Assembly: GCF_014218355.1 (NCBI RefSeq)
Contig: NZ_AP023368.1
Coordinates: forward strand, 5,333,501 to 5,397,500
DNA length: 64,000 bases
Direction: 5' to 3'
Origin: Anaerocolumna chitinilytica
GTDB lineage: Bacteria; Bacillota; Clostridia; Lachnospirales; Lachnospiraceae
Position numbers and translations under genes: made by a program. The notes under the pieces were generated by a model, which ran no database searches, was not told where the DNA came from, and saw only the letters and a list, made by a program, of their open reading frames with translations. Of the stretch, positions 55,188 through 63,359 are shown piece after piece (the first letter of the stretch is position 1; each line of letters starts with the position of its first letter).

Positions 55188-55414
55188 TCTACCACCTCCA
55201 ATAGATAATATTGCTGTCCACCGTGATTTCGAAGAAGCCTTACCTGTTTACCCATTGTCAGTTCCTTCTTCAAATTTCCCTGTATCAGCTCCAAAGGCAG
55301 TGTCAATCGGTCACTAATCTGTATTCCATCTGCTACTACTGTACCGGTAAGATACATAGATAGCTTGGCATTGTTTAGATAATTTTCTATTATTATTTTG
55401 ATTTCCTGTATCAT
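55184..55414 (-). CDS. Tail protein DUF2577 (XkdR-like)
   Basis: 76 residues with a small beta-rich fold (YLTGTVVADGIQISDRLTLP), found between XkdQ and XkdS in PBSX-like tails. Its function is not established; a hub or spike accessory role is possible. It overlaps both neighbours by 4 bases. Confidence 0.78.
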   Translation of the reverse strand: MIQEIKIIIENYLNNAKLSMYLTGTVVADGIQISDRLTLPLELIQGNLKKELTMGKQVRLLRNHGGQQYYLLEVVE

Positions 55415-56352
55415 ATCATTACCTCCAGACTCATTGTGTGAAGGGGCAAAAACTGATGGGTAACACTTTTAACAATAAGCCGATTGTCCAGCCCGATGTC
55501 AGAGATAACTGCCTGAAAGCTGGTGCCTGCCCTTACCTTGGTATTTCCAAGGCATTCAAGGCTTACGCTTTCCGCTTCTCTGTTATAGAGACCCAACAGA
55601 CTATCGGCCATATCCTTAACCTGGGCACTGGTATACTTCTTATCAACCTTTTCAAAATATTGCAGAAATCCAAAGGAAGAAATGGACTTATCATCCTTTG
55701 CAACAGTTACGCTTGCTTTCCTGGCTTCCTCATCTACCGCCACCAGCTTAATCATGTTGTAAAAATCCTCATCAATGGATTTCTCATACTTATAGTCATA
55801 ACAGAGGCTGGCATCCCCAAGTATCAGATTCAGATAAAGGTTTCCCATCTCACGAAGGGTCACCTTCCCAAACTCATCCCTTAAAACATACCACTTCTGC
55901 TTCGCTTTCAAGGTATCGCTGATGGAGGAATAAATAATATCAAGCCAGGTCTTATCTTCCTGAACCCCTACCGGAAGTACAAATTTCGCATCCTCTATGG
56001 TACCTTTGCTCAAATGAAAATAATTGCACATCTTATTGGTTATCGTAGAAACCGTATCTTCTTTCAGAAACAAGGTATCTTTCGCCTTGCAATAACGCAG
56101 CTGATCGTAGGCAGTAATGCTTATTTCCTTATCCCGCCCCCGGCTGATTTTAAAGACATAGCCCTGGAAAATACCGACACTGTTATAGGTAAAGCGAACA
56201 ATACTTCCGTTCTTAATATCCAAATCCCTTTTTATGTAGGTAAAGTCCAGTTTGCTGCAGCCTTCATTCAAAGTCTCCTGAAAAGAGACTTTTGTTACCA
56301 GTTCACTGATGTCATAGATTTTATCCCCGGTCTTTACAATAAAACTTATCAT
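55411..56352 (-). CDS. Tail hub protein, late control D type (XkdQ-like)
   Basis: 313 residues from the ATG at 56352 (MISFIVKTGDKIYDISEL). That start overlaps the previous stop by ATGA and has GGTGAT upstream. Beta-rich, as in the gpD/gp27 hub that joins tube and spike. The frame is open to 56370, but that extension is unlikely. Confidence 0.87.
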   Translation of the reverse strand: MISFIVKTGDKIYDISELVTKVSFQETLNEGCSKLDFTYIKRDLDIKNGSIVRFTYNSVGIFQGYVFKISRGRDKEISITAYDQLRYCKAKDTLFLKEDTVSTITNKMCNYFHLSKGTIEDAKFVLPVGVQEDKTWLDIIYSSISDTLKAKQKWYVLRDEFGKVTLREMGNLYLNLILGDASLCYDYKYEKSIDEDFYNMIKLVAVDEEARKASVTVAKDDKSISSFGFLQYFEKVDKKYTSAQVKDMADSLLGLYNREAESVSLECLGNTKVRAGTSFQAVISDIGLDNRLIVKSVTHQFLPLHTMSLEVMI

Positions 56353-57023
56353 GGAATCACCAGCTTCCATCCGGGCTTAATCAGAGCGGGACTTTTGATA
56401 ATGCCCTTATTAGCGTCTAATATTTTTGTATATTTTGTACCGTCCCCGTAGTATTTCTTAGCTATACCGAATAGGGTATCCCCTGCCGCTACTATATGGT
56501 ATCCGTTTTTCTTTGGATTTACTTCGTCCGATTTTCCTTTCGAAGCCTTTCCGGTATCTTTATTGATTTCATAATATGGAGTTTTATTAAAGTCTCTGTA
56601 TTCTATGAGCTTAAAGGAAACATACTTATCTCTTTCTTCTCCCGCCTTTTCGGATATGGACATCTCCTCAATCAACACCAGGGTATTGATTCTGTCTTTA
56701 TACAGAACCCCTTTTTTCGTAACGCTGCCTGCCAGAAATCTAATCGGTGTTTTTTTCTTACGCCATTTTGTAAGCATATCCAGGTAACTCTTTGCATCCA
56801 GGAAATCCTTTTCTTCCTTCACATTCACATAACTGTACATTGTGTGGGGAAACTCGCATTCGAAACTGTATTCTTTTAATTCCATATAGGTGGGAACTGC
56901 TATCTGCCCAAGCTTTAGAACATTATACTTCTCAATGGACTGGGTGTTGGTTACGTTGATTTCCTCCGGATTCGTCGGCAATCTATAAGTTGTTCCGCCA
57001 TAGTCAAAAAATATTGCGTACAT
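56349..57023 (-). CDS. LysM-containing tail protein (XkdP-like)
   Basis: 224 residues. The N-terminal part is the tail-initiator type of XkdP (MYAIFFDYGGTTYRLPTNPE). Residues about 175-224 are a LysM domain (YHIVAAGDTLFGIAKKYYGD), which in contractile tails binds hub proteins or peptidoglycan. It overlaps the tape measure stop by one base. Confidence 0.92.
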   Translation of the reverse strand: MYAIFFDYGGTTYRLPTNPEEINVTNTQSIEKYNVLKLGQIAVPTYMELKEYSFECEFPHTMYSYVNVKEEKDFLDAKSYLDMLTKWRKKKTPIRFLAGSVTKKGVLYKDRINTLVLIEEMSISEKAGEERDKYVSFKLIEYRDFNKTPYYEINKDTGKASKGKSDEVNPKKNGYHIVAAGDTLFGIAKKYYGDGTKYTKILDANKGIIKSPALIKPGWKLVIP

Positions 57024-58957
57024 TAATATACCCCCTCACTGGCCATTGCAATCTGCTCTCTTAGTATCTTCTTGATTCTGCCTGCTACTTTATTGGCATC
57101 GGCAGTCTCATGAACATCTCCGAACTGTACTGCGATATTAGGCGCTAAAGAATTGGTGGAAACATTTGCAATATAATCACGTTCTGCTATATTTTTTAGA
57201 TACTCTTTGTCTTCATCAGGAAGATTCACATTCATGGAACCATCGGCACCGGTTCCCTCTACTTTAAGAGTAGAATCGGAAGAATTTCCAGGCAAACTTT
57301 TAAATTCCTGAAAGGGCTGATAAGCCATGTTACCTGTAGGGTCCTTTACTGTATTATTACCCAACATATTACCCAAACCTTTTTTCGCCTTTGTTCCCAA
57401 GTTTGCAGAAAAATTGTAACTCTTAGTAGCAACATCACCATAATCCACTAATTTTATTTTTGGAACATAATCCTTATATCCTGATTTAGTTTTAAACTGA
57501 TCATTTACCGCAGATAGACCATCTATCATTGTTGTCATCCCTGCTGTTAAATTAATCTTTTTCCCAGTTAGTTTATTAATAAGTCCCGAAATTCCTTTTG
57601 CTATACTCTCTATAAATTTTAAGGAGTCAATCGCCAAATTTAAAAACATAATTCTAACACTAGCTATCGGATTTCTAAAAAAATTGAGAAAAGAATTACC
57701 AAATGTGGCCACCATATTTGACATATAAGCAAAAGTATTAAAGAAGATTGCACCAATTACACCAATAAAACCACCAATAACACCGCATACCTGTTCAAAA
57801 GAAACTCCCATTTGCAATAATATTGTTATAACTGCCGTCAAAGCTCCAACCATTAAAAGAATTGGCCAATTGGCGGCCATCCATGCCGCTGCCTGTGCTA
57901 ATATTGGCGGAACCATGGCCCAAAGTTCAGGTATTATCTCCCATATACTCTTCATCATCGATGCAAGAACTACTCCTCCAATAAAACCCAAAATAGGTCC
58001 AATGATACTCCAATTTGTTATGATAAAACCGCATATACTTGATACTGCATCCCCAAATATGTTCATAGAAGCAATTAGATTATCCACAAACTGCTGTATT
58101 TGAGGATTTGAAACGATTTCATTTATTTTTTCCAGAATGCCTGAGGCAGCCTGCAATGCCCCTTCTTTTAACTTATCCCACGTCTCTTCGAAGGTCATCT
58201 TAGTATTTTTGAATTGAGTATTAATATCTTTACTCATAGAAAACATAGCGTTTTTTATATTATCTGCTGTTAATTCTCCCTTATCTGCCATTTTATACAG
58301 TTCTGCTTCCGATTTCCCCGTATAACTTGTCAGAGCTTTCATAACAAAAGGTGATGTACCTGCTGCGGATTTCAAATCACTGCTTCCAACATTTCCTTTT
58401 GCTACACTGCTAATCATTTGATTCATCGCTGCCCCATGGTCATCCGTTCCTCCTGCCACAACGGCTTTTTGCATTAATTCTGCAAAAGCAATTGCTTGAT
58501 TATTATTTTTAAAGGTATCACCGGATGCCGATAGTTTTGAAACATAGCCTGCCATGTCTTTATAAGAGCTTCCCGAACTTCCCGCCGCTGCTGAGACTTT
58601 AGAATGTAGTTCTTCATTAGGTTGTTTACCGTCGTTAACATTATCTAGTTTTCTGTTTGATATAATAAGACTATCTGACAGGTCAAGAACTTTTGTTACA
58701 CTCTTTAAGTTCTTAACCGCTCCAACTAAGACTTTCATCTTTCCGGTTAAATCTTTGAACTTGCTTCCTGCTTTTGATGCACTGTCTTCTACATCATTCA
58801 AAGACTCTTCTATTAGAACGTTAACAGCCAAAAAATTATTTGTGACATTATTATAATTTCTCATCGTTCTTTCTAATACTTCAAAATTATTATCTATTTT
58901 TCCTATTATTTCAAAATTATTATCTATTGTTGCAAGCATTGTATTTATATCTGCCAT
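57023..58957 (-). CDS. Tail tape measure protein
   Basis: 644 residues. The N-terminal ~300 residues are Asn/Ser-rich and helical and include the tape-measure region SKVSAAAGSSGSSYKDMAGY. Hydrophobic helices follow (about 305-430), then a soluble C-terminus. It sets tube length; at the usual ~0.15 nm per residue this predicts a tail of roughly 95 nm. The ATG overlaps the stop of the frameshifted chaperone frame (TAATG). Confidence 0.9.
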   Translation of the reverse strand: MADINTMLATIDNNFEIIGKIDNNFEVLERTMRNYNNVTNNFLAVNVLIEESLNDVEDSASKAGSKFKDLTGKMKVLVGAVKNLKSVTKVLDLSDSLIISNRKLDNVNDGKQPNEELHSKVSAAAGSSGSSYKDMAGYVSKLSASGDTFKNNNQAIAFAELMQKAVVAGGTDDHGAAMNQMISSVAKGNVGSSDLKSAAGTSPFVMKALTSYTGKSEAELYKMADKGELTADNIKNAMFSMSKDINTQFKNTKMTFEETWDKLKEGALQAASGILEKINEIVSNPQIQQFVDNLIASMNIFGDAVSSICGFIITNWSIIGPILGFIGGVVLASMMKSIWEIIPELWAMVPPILAQAAAWMAANWPILLMVGALTAVITILLQMGVSFEQVCGVIGGFIGVIGAIFFNTFAYMSNMVATFGNSFLNFFRNPIASVRIMFLNLAIDSLKFIESIAKGISGLINKLTGKKINLTAGMTTMIDGLSAVNDQFKTKSGYKDYVPKIKLVDYGDVATKSYNFSANLGTKAKKGLGNMLGNNTVKDPTGNMAYQPFQEFKSLPGNSSDSTLKVEGTGADGSMNVNLPDEDKEYLKNIAERDYIANVSTNSLAPNIAVQFGDVHETADANKVAGRIKKILREQIAMASEGVY

Positions 58958-59148
58958 TACCTGCTCCTCCCTCCTTTCATCTTTATTTTGTCCGCTTCTC
59001 TTTTCTCCGATTCCACCCTGGCTAGGATGCTGGCATAGACGAAGGCCTTCTCCCTCTGACTCATGGCATCCAGAGCAGAGGGCAGAATGTGGAGTTTTTG
59101 AAGTGCAAAGTGCGCCAGATTAAATTCAGCATCACCTTGCGTTATTCG
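58957..59148 (-). CDS. C-terminal extension of the tail assembly chaperone, reached by -1 frameshift
   Basis: A 63-codon frame without its own start begins at the slippery site and ends at the tape measure ATG. It would add RITQGDAEFNLAHFALQKLH and a charged tail to the chaperone. In many tailed phages this G/GT-type arrangement recruits the tape measure and tube subunits. It is not a separate gene. Confidence 0.8.
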   Translation of the reverse strand, partial: RITQGDAEFNLAHFALQKLHILPSALDAMSQREKAFVYASILARVESEKREADKIKMKGGRSR

Positions 59149-59543
59149 TTTTTTGCTTCTTCAATATCCTCATTGATGTCCGTGTCCAGTCCGCTTAAGG
59201 TCTGTACTTCAGAAGCAAGAGTAGCGTATTCTCCCACCAAGAGCATGTTCTTTAAGACTTCCGTATCACCAAGACCATACTTTTCCTGAAGTTTCGCATC
59301 ATTTAGGTTAGGAAACACTACCGCACAGGCGGTAAGAGCCTGTACATATTCCGTACGGTTGAAATTCTCTGCTCCTTTTTTATCTTTTCTGGTATATTTT
59401 TTGATAAGAAATTCATTTTCTTTTTGGGTAATGGGACGGATGATGAAAGGAATTACCTTTCCCTCTTCCATAAATCGATTGGATACTACTACTTCCTTAT
59501 TCTCAACCTGTACGGGATTTAAAAATGCTTTTAATGAACTCAT
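59142..59543 (-). CDS. Tail assembly chaperone (XkdN-like)
   Basis: 133 residues from the ATG at 59543, which has GGAG 6 bases upstream. The body resembles XkdN/gp24-type chaperones (VSNRFMEEGKVIPFIIRPIT). Near its 3' end the codons GCA AAA AAC GAA TAA contain the heptamer A AAA AAC at 59148-59154, so a share of ribosomes should shift to the -1 frame. Confidence 0.9.
   Translation of the reverse strand: MSSLKAFLNPVQVENKEVVVSNRFMEEGKVIPFIIRPITQKENEFLIKKYTRKDKKGAENFNRTEYVQALTACAVVFPNLNDAKLQEKYGLGDTEVLKNMLLVGEYATLASEVQTLSGLDTDINEDIEEAKNE
59148..59154 (-). promoter_or_regulatory. Programmed -1 frameshift heptamer A AAA AAC
   Basis: A canonical X XXY YYZ site in the correct phase, one codon before the chaperone stop. 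The -1 frame continues open for 63 codons. Confidence 0.85.
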
Positions 59544-59676
59544 ATTTTTCTCCATTCTGCCATCTATGAGGCATATAATTTACTTATGCTTATAAGCGAA
59601 ACACTTCTCAATAATTCTTTCTCACAGGCTGCATAATTCCCTGCTGCAGCCTGTATATGTAAACCATATCGGTCTA

Positions 59677-60153
59677 TTAAAAGCCTTCCGGATTATTAAA
59701 ATATTTCATATTGCTTATACTGTCAAAGGTAAAATCTGTGTCAACCGTTATAGGGTCATCGGATTGGTCATCAAGACTGGCAACCGGTATAGTCTTTAAC
59801 AGTACATTATTTAACATTACTTCCTGTCTGCCAGCACTGGACTGAGGGTCTTCATTAACCACTCTGATACTAATAGTTCCAAAATTCCCATTGCTTAAAT
59901 ACCCTATTGCCAGTTTCAACATATCGGAATTCATAAAATACATAGTCATACTGCCGGTTCCTTCCGCACCTACTATCTTGTGCTGAGTCATGCGGTTACC
60001 AAGCATTTTTCTTGTCTGTACAGTTAAATCCAGCTGTGCCTTCAAAGTAGAAACCTCAAAGAGCGGCCTGGAAACACCATTAATTATAATAAAAGCACTG
60101 CCTTCCTTTGCAGAAATTGTATCTGCTAATCTTAAATATTTATTATCTGCCAT
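59677..60153 (-). CDS. Tail tube protein (XkdM-like)
   Basis: 158 residues, a typical length for contractile-tail tube subunits. Starts MADNKYLRLADTISAKEGSA and includes MLGNRMTQHKIVGAEGTGSM, matching the XkdM family. Polymerises into the rigid inner tube driven into target cells. It follows the sheath gene with 17 bases between, as in PBSX and diffocins. Confidence 0.92.
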   Translation of the reverse strand: MADNKYLRLADTISAKEGSAFIIINGVSRPLFEVSTLKAQLDLTVQTRKMLGNRMTQHKIVGAEGTGSMTMYFMNSDMLKLAIGYLSNGNFGTISIRVVNEDPQSSAGRQEVMLNNVLLKTIPVASLDDQSDDPITVDTDFTFDSISNMKYFNNPEGF

Positions 60154-60170
60154 GATTTTCCCTCTCCTTC

Positions 60171-61214
60171 TTATGATAAGCTAACGGTCATATACATCTT
60201 CTCGATGCTGTCGACCGGCTGGATATAACAGTTAATTACAACGGCATCGGCATCGGTACCTTCTTTTACTTCCACATCTTCCGGGGTGAAATTCTTGATA
60301 GCGGAAAGCTCCTCAAGTCTTCCAAAATACTGAATTAATGTGGCACGCAGAAGAGATCTTCCGTCATTGTTATTATTCATGGTGCCTACGTAATTGGATT
60401 CGAAAATCTCTGTAATATCATTGTTGATACCGTTCAATGTGCGGATAACACGGTTCTTGGTAAATGCCTTTCCCTTATCTGTTGTCAGAGTAGTAAGGGA
60501 GTTAACATCGTAGACTGCCGTTACATTCTGCACGGTATCCACCTTAAAGATGAACTTTCCGGCGGTAATAGCACTTTCCATTTCTGTTTTTGTCATACGG
60601 GGTACCACATCAATGGCACCGACGTATTTCTTACCGGTATTGGACTGGCTGATCTTTGCGCCTGCGGTGACACCTGCTACCCAGGCGGTGGCTTTAGCCG
60701 GAGTCAGAACCGTCTGATCGGATAACTTCACGCCATGGGCAACATTGATGATGTTTTCTGAGTTTCCGGCGAAGTTAGCAAGCACCGCCTGGATTCCTTT
60801 GCCTTCACTGGTTACTACTGCTGTTACCCAGGCTGCAATGGAAGTCTTAATCGTGTCATAACCTTCTCCGTCATAGGGGTAAACAAGTACATCAAAATCC
60901 ATGGTCTTAGCTGCTTTAAGTGCTTCCTCCATCTCCGTACCGGTATGGGCGGTTCCAAGGTTGTACACCTTCACGGTACTTGCTCCTTTTAGGGCTTCTC
61001 CTGCTAAGAAGCTGTCCTGACTTGTGATTCCGTCAGGGTAATCATTGTCTGTAGCTGTTACGGTATAGACTTCTCCCTTTGTACCTTTACTTAGTTCCTG
61101 TAATAACAGAACCGTCCCTCTGTCCCCCGGTGTAATGGATAAAGGCGCATTGGTTAAAAAGTTAATATATGCACCAGGTAATATTTTATTTTGGTTGTTC
61201 CATGTTCCTGCCAT
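60171..61214 (-). CDS. Tail sheath protein (XkdK-like)
   Basis: 347 residues. The start MAGTWNNQNKILPGAYINFL and the segment DRGTVLLLQELSKG are those of the XkdK sheath family. The C-terminal MYMTVSLS end is also typical. It forms the contractile outer sheath, so the particle is of the contractile (R-type) kind. Confidence 0.95.
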   Translation of the reverse strand: MAGTWNNQNKILPGAYINFLTNAPLSITPGDRGTVLLLQELSKGTKGEVYTVTATDNDYPDGITSQDSFLAGEALKGASTVKVYNLGTAHTGTEMEEALKAAKTMDFDVLVYPYDGEGYDTIKTSIAAWVTAVVTSEGKGIQAVLANFAGNSENIINVAHGVKLSDQTVLTPAKATAWVAGVTAGAKISQSNTGKKYVGAIDVVPRMTKTEMESAITAGKFIFKVDTVQNVTAVYDVNSLTTLTTDKGKAFTKNRVIRTLNGINNDITEIFESNYVGTMNNNNDGRSLLRATLIQYFGRLEELSAIKNFTPEDVEVKEGTDADAVVINCYIQPVDSIEKMYMTVSLS

Positions 61215-61215
61215 G

Positions 61216-61626
61216 TTAATCCTCCTTTATATTGGTTGATAATTCTTTTTGTTCCATCTTTAAATCTGCAACTTCCTCTGCAACCGTATATTGTGTTTCA
61301 AATGTAAAATGCAGTATGTTTTGGGCTGTAGCGGATTTCTTTCCCTTAAGCCGATAGCCTGAGAGCTGGAAACCTTTTAACAGCGCCATTCCTTTCTGGT
61401 AGCAGTCATTATTTGCCTGTCCGGTTAGGTCACTGTAATAGGAAACGTCAAAGGATAATAGATAACCCTTTCTTCCTCCCAGTCCCCTTCCCTCTGCCGC
61501 ACTTATTGTACTGATTAAAAAAGCAGGCTTCTGGTAATTCTCAGGCAAATCCTCCTCATACACCATAACTTCCGGGAATAGCTCTGCAAGTTTTGCTTTT
61601 ATAGCATTCTTTAAATCTTCGCCCAT
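61216..61626 (-). CDS. Tail terminator-like protein (XkdJ position)
   Basis: 136 residues from the ATG at 61626, with GGAGGG 5 bases upstream. Of the phage tail terminator-like type (GRKGYLLSFDVSYYSDLTGQ), proposed to cap the tube. The frame is open to 61722, but that extension would overlap the preceding gene extensively. It directly precedes the sheath gene. Confidence 0.78.
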   Translation of the reverse strand: MGEDLKNAIKAKLAELFPEVMVYEEDLPENYQKPAFLISTISAAEGRGLGGRKGYLLSFDVSYYSDLTGQANNDCYQKGMALLKGFQLSGYRLKGKKSATAQNILHFTFETQYTVAEEVADLKMEQKELSTNIKED

Positions 61627-62081
61627 GACTGCCCTCCTCCATATCTTATTTTCAGGAGCTGTTCTAGTGAAACAGCTCCTGATAGGCTTTTTGTACTCTC
61701 TGTACTTCTTCCTCTGCCCCAAGAAGTGTTCATTTTTTCAAAAATAAGCTCTGCATATTTATAGGAAGAAAGCATTTCTGATAACATCGAATATATGAAT
61801 AATTCTTTATACCTCTCCTCTTCTTTCTTCTTATCCTGTTCTGCCTGCCATAATAGCTTCAGCATTTCTTCCTTTAACTTCTGATTGATAAGACTATTAC
61901 CTCTCATTTCATCAACTTGTGATTTCTGGTGCATAACCTGCCACTCCAGCTCTTTTCTCTTTTGGTTAATCTCGTCAAATCTGATTTTTGGAATAAAAGC
62001 ATTCTGTTCTGCTTTGAATAATGCCAAAACTTTTATTGCATCAATTGCTTCTTTTTCATAAAATGACCCTCTCAAATACAT
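61611..62081 (-). CDS. First gene of the tail operon, unknown coiled-coil protein
   Basis: 156 residues that I do not recognise. It is almost entirely helical and highly charged (KRKELEWQVMHQKSQVDEMR) and ends in a Gly/Arg/Ser-rich segment. It overlaps the next gene by 16 bases. There is no good ribosome site at the ATG, so the exact start is uncertain. As the first gene after the switch it could be an activator or an assembly factor; no phage head gene resembles it. Confidence 0.65.
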   Translation of the reverse strand: MYLRGSFYEKEAIDAIKVLALFKAEQNAFIPKIRFDEINQKRKELEWQVMHQKSQVDEMRGNSLINQKLKEEMLKLLWQAEQDKKKEEERYKELFIYSMLSEMLSSYKYAELIFEKMNTSWGRGRSTESTKSLSGAVSLEQLLKIRYGGGQSWAKI

Positions 62082-62307
62082 TTTTTCACATGGTTTAGTC
62101 CAAGGTAATTGATATTTTCTTTTACGTCTGAATTTCTGAAAAGACGATTTATTCTAACGTAATACGTAAGTTAAGGATAAACTACTCCCTTTGCAAGCTC
62201 CGTTCCTTTGTTATATGTTAAAAAGTTGTATGAAGCTTTCCCAAATCATAAATCTATTCAAATCAGATAGCTTGCTGGTACTTCTTTCTTACTTATTACG
62301 TAAGTTC

Positions 62308-62336
62308 ATAATAACACGTTCTTTTTTTCTTGTCAA
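62308..62336 (-). promoter_or_regulatory. Tail operon promoter
   Basis: On the minus strand a perfect TTGACA (62331-62336), a 17-base spacer and TATTAT (62308-62313). One operator abuts the -35 and another covers the expected start point near 62300. The leader before the first gene is about 220 bases. Confidence 0.85.
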
Positions 62337-62376
62337 TACGTATTACGTAAGTTTTTTAAAAATATTTTATATTTTA

Positions 62377-62405
62377 TTGCTTAACACGTAAGATTGTGCT
62401 ATAAT
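62377..62405 (+). promoter_or_regulatory. Promoter of the repressor gene
   Basis: TTGCTT (62377-62382), a 17-base spacer and TATAAT (62400-62405) lie about 50 bases upstream of the repressor ATG. The fourth operator copy sits over the -35 and in the spacer, suggesting autoregulation. Confidence 0.8.
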
Positions 62406-62458
62406 AAGCTTATCAAACATCGGATAAGTTGTACAAACTATTAACAGGAGTTGAGTTT

Positions 62459-62782
62459 ATGTCTAATTTGCAGGAAAGAATAAAAGAAAGAAGATCGAGC
62501 TTGGGATTGACTTTGCTGGAAGTGGCGGACCAGTTAGGGATTAAGGAAGCCACTATGCAGCGCTATGAGAGCGGAGAGATTAAGAATATCAAGCATGAAA
62601 CAGTAGTCAATCTGGCAAAGATATTCCATTGCTCGCCATCTTATCTCATGGGGTGGGAAGATAATATCGTTCCGACCGTTGCGGCCCATAAGGAAGACAA
62701 TGAACATTGGACGGAAGAGGAACTTCACAAGATTGAAGAATATAAGAAGCTGCTTCTGGCAGCAAGGGCAGGAAAGCAGTAA
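62459..62782 (+). CDS. XRE-family helix-turn-helix repressor of the tail operon
   Basis: 107 residues. The N-terminal ~65 are a Cro/CI-type helix-turn-helix (RIKERRSSLGLTLLEVADQL, then IKEATMQRYESGEIKNI). The C-terminal ~40 are a short helical region without a peptidase domain. The start is at 62459, with AGGAG 8 bases upstream. Divergent from the tail operon and followed by the ImmA-like gene, it probably holds the tail promoter off until DNA damage or stress. Confidence 0.9.
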   Translation: MSNLQERIKERRSSLGLTLLEVADQLGIKEATMQRYESGEIKNIKHETVVNLAKIFHCSPSYLMGWEDNIVPTVAAHKEDNEHWTEEELHKIEEYKKLLLAARAGKQ

Positions 62783-62800
62783 CAGTAAGGGGAGATGTGA

Positions 62801-63262
62801 ATGACATACGAAGACTTACAGACAAAATATGATTATCTGTATATAAAAGAAATGAATCTTTATGAGGTAGAAGGTCTAAAGGGTCTATATGTTGACGGCT
62901 GCATCGCGATAGACAAGAACCTCAGCACTGTTGAAAAGAGCTGTGTCCTGGCTGAAGAGATAGGGCATCATCTTACTACGGCAGGCGATATTCTTGATCA
63001 GTCTATAACTGCCAACAGAAAACAGGAATACCGCGCACGTCTTGCCGCTTACGATATTCAAATAGGTTTAGAAGGCATTATTCGTTCCTATGAAGCCGGC
63101 TGTAACAATCTTTATACCATGGCAGAGTATCTGGAAGTAACAGAAGACTATCTGCAGGAAGCACTTAGTGCTTATGAAAGTAAATATGGCATCTACGTTG
63201 CCTGCAGAAATTATATCATATATTTTTCACCCTGCCTCGGAGTCTTAAAGTGTTTTGAATAA
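62801..63262 (+). CDS. ImmA/IrrE-like metallopeptidase family protein
   Basis: 153 residues. It resembles the partner proteins of phage XRE repressors (the ICEBs1 ImmA type), which cleave the repressor on induction. The motif region reads VLAEEIGHHLTTAGD, so the classical HExxH has Glu at the first His position, a form I associate with many Firmicute relatives. Lies 18 bases after the repressor gene in the same transcription unit. Either an active protease with a variant site or a non-catalytic anti-repressor. Confidence 0.85.
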   Translation: MTYEDLQTKYDYLYIKEMNLYEVEGLKGLYVDGCIAIDKNLSTVEKSCVLAEEIGHHLTTAGDILDQSITANRKQEYRARLAAYDIQIGLEGIIRSYEAGCNNLYTMAEYLEVTEDYLQEALSAYESKYGIYVACRNYIIYFSPCLGVLKCFE

Positions 63263-63288
63263 GAAGGGAGCACCGATATGTTATTAAA

Positions 63289-63357
63289 AAAGAAGCAATC
63301 TGTATTTCTTTCACCATTAAATTGAGTAGCGAAGAAAACAGACTGCATCTTTTCATA
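63289..63357. terminator. Imperfect bidirectional terminator
   Basis: An A-rich arm (AAGAAGCAATCTGT) pairs imperfectly with ACAGACTGCATCTTTT across a ~30-base loop, between the convergent ImmA-like and acetyltransferase genes. It marks the right edge of the tailocin. A 15-codon frame at 63279 with a good ribosome site overlaps it and is probably chance. Confidence 0.5.
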
Positions 63358-63359
63358 TT

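Larger units (their letters stand above)
62082..62458. promoter_or_regulatory. Divergent switch region of the tailocin with four dyad operators
   Basis: Four copies of a 16-bp site built on ACTTA-N5-TAAGT lie at 62157-62172, 62291-62306 (perfect dyad), 62338-62353 and 62379-62394 (12 of 16). Two promoters lie among them: a strong minus-strand one for the tail operon and a plus-strand one for the repressor. The sites flank or overlap both. Confidence 0.85.

Noticed and set aside
59142..59148. Sequencing error truncating the tail chaperone gene
   Set aside because: The exact slippery heptamer in the right phase and the known frameshift in this gene class explain the two frames better than an error.
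47818..63262. Complete or decayed prophage
   Set aside because: No integrase, replication, terminase, portal or capsid genes and no attachment-site repeats are seen, while every tail gene appears intact.
63279..63323. 15-codon frame with a good ribosome site after the ImmA-like gene
   Set aside because: It lies inside the terminator structure and is too short to support without other evidence.
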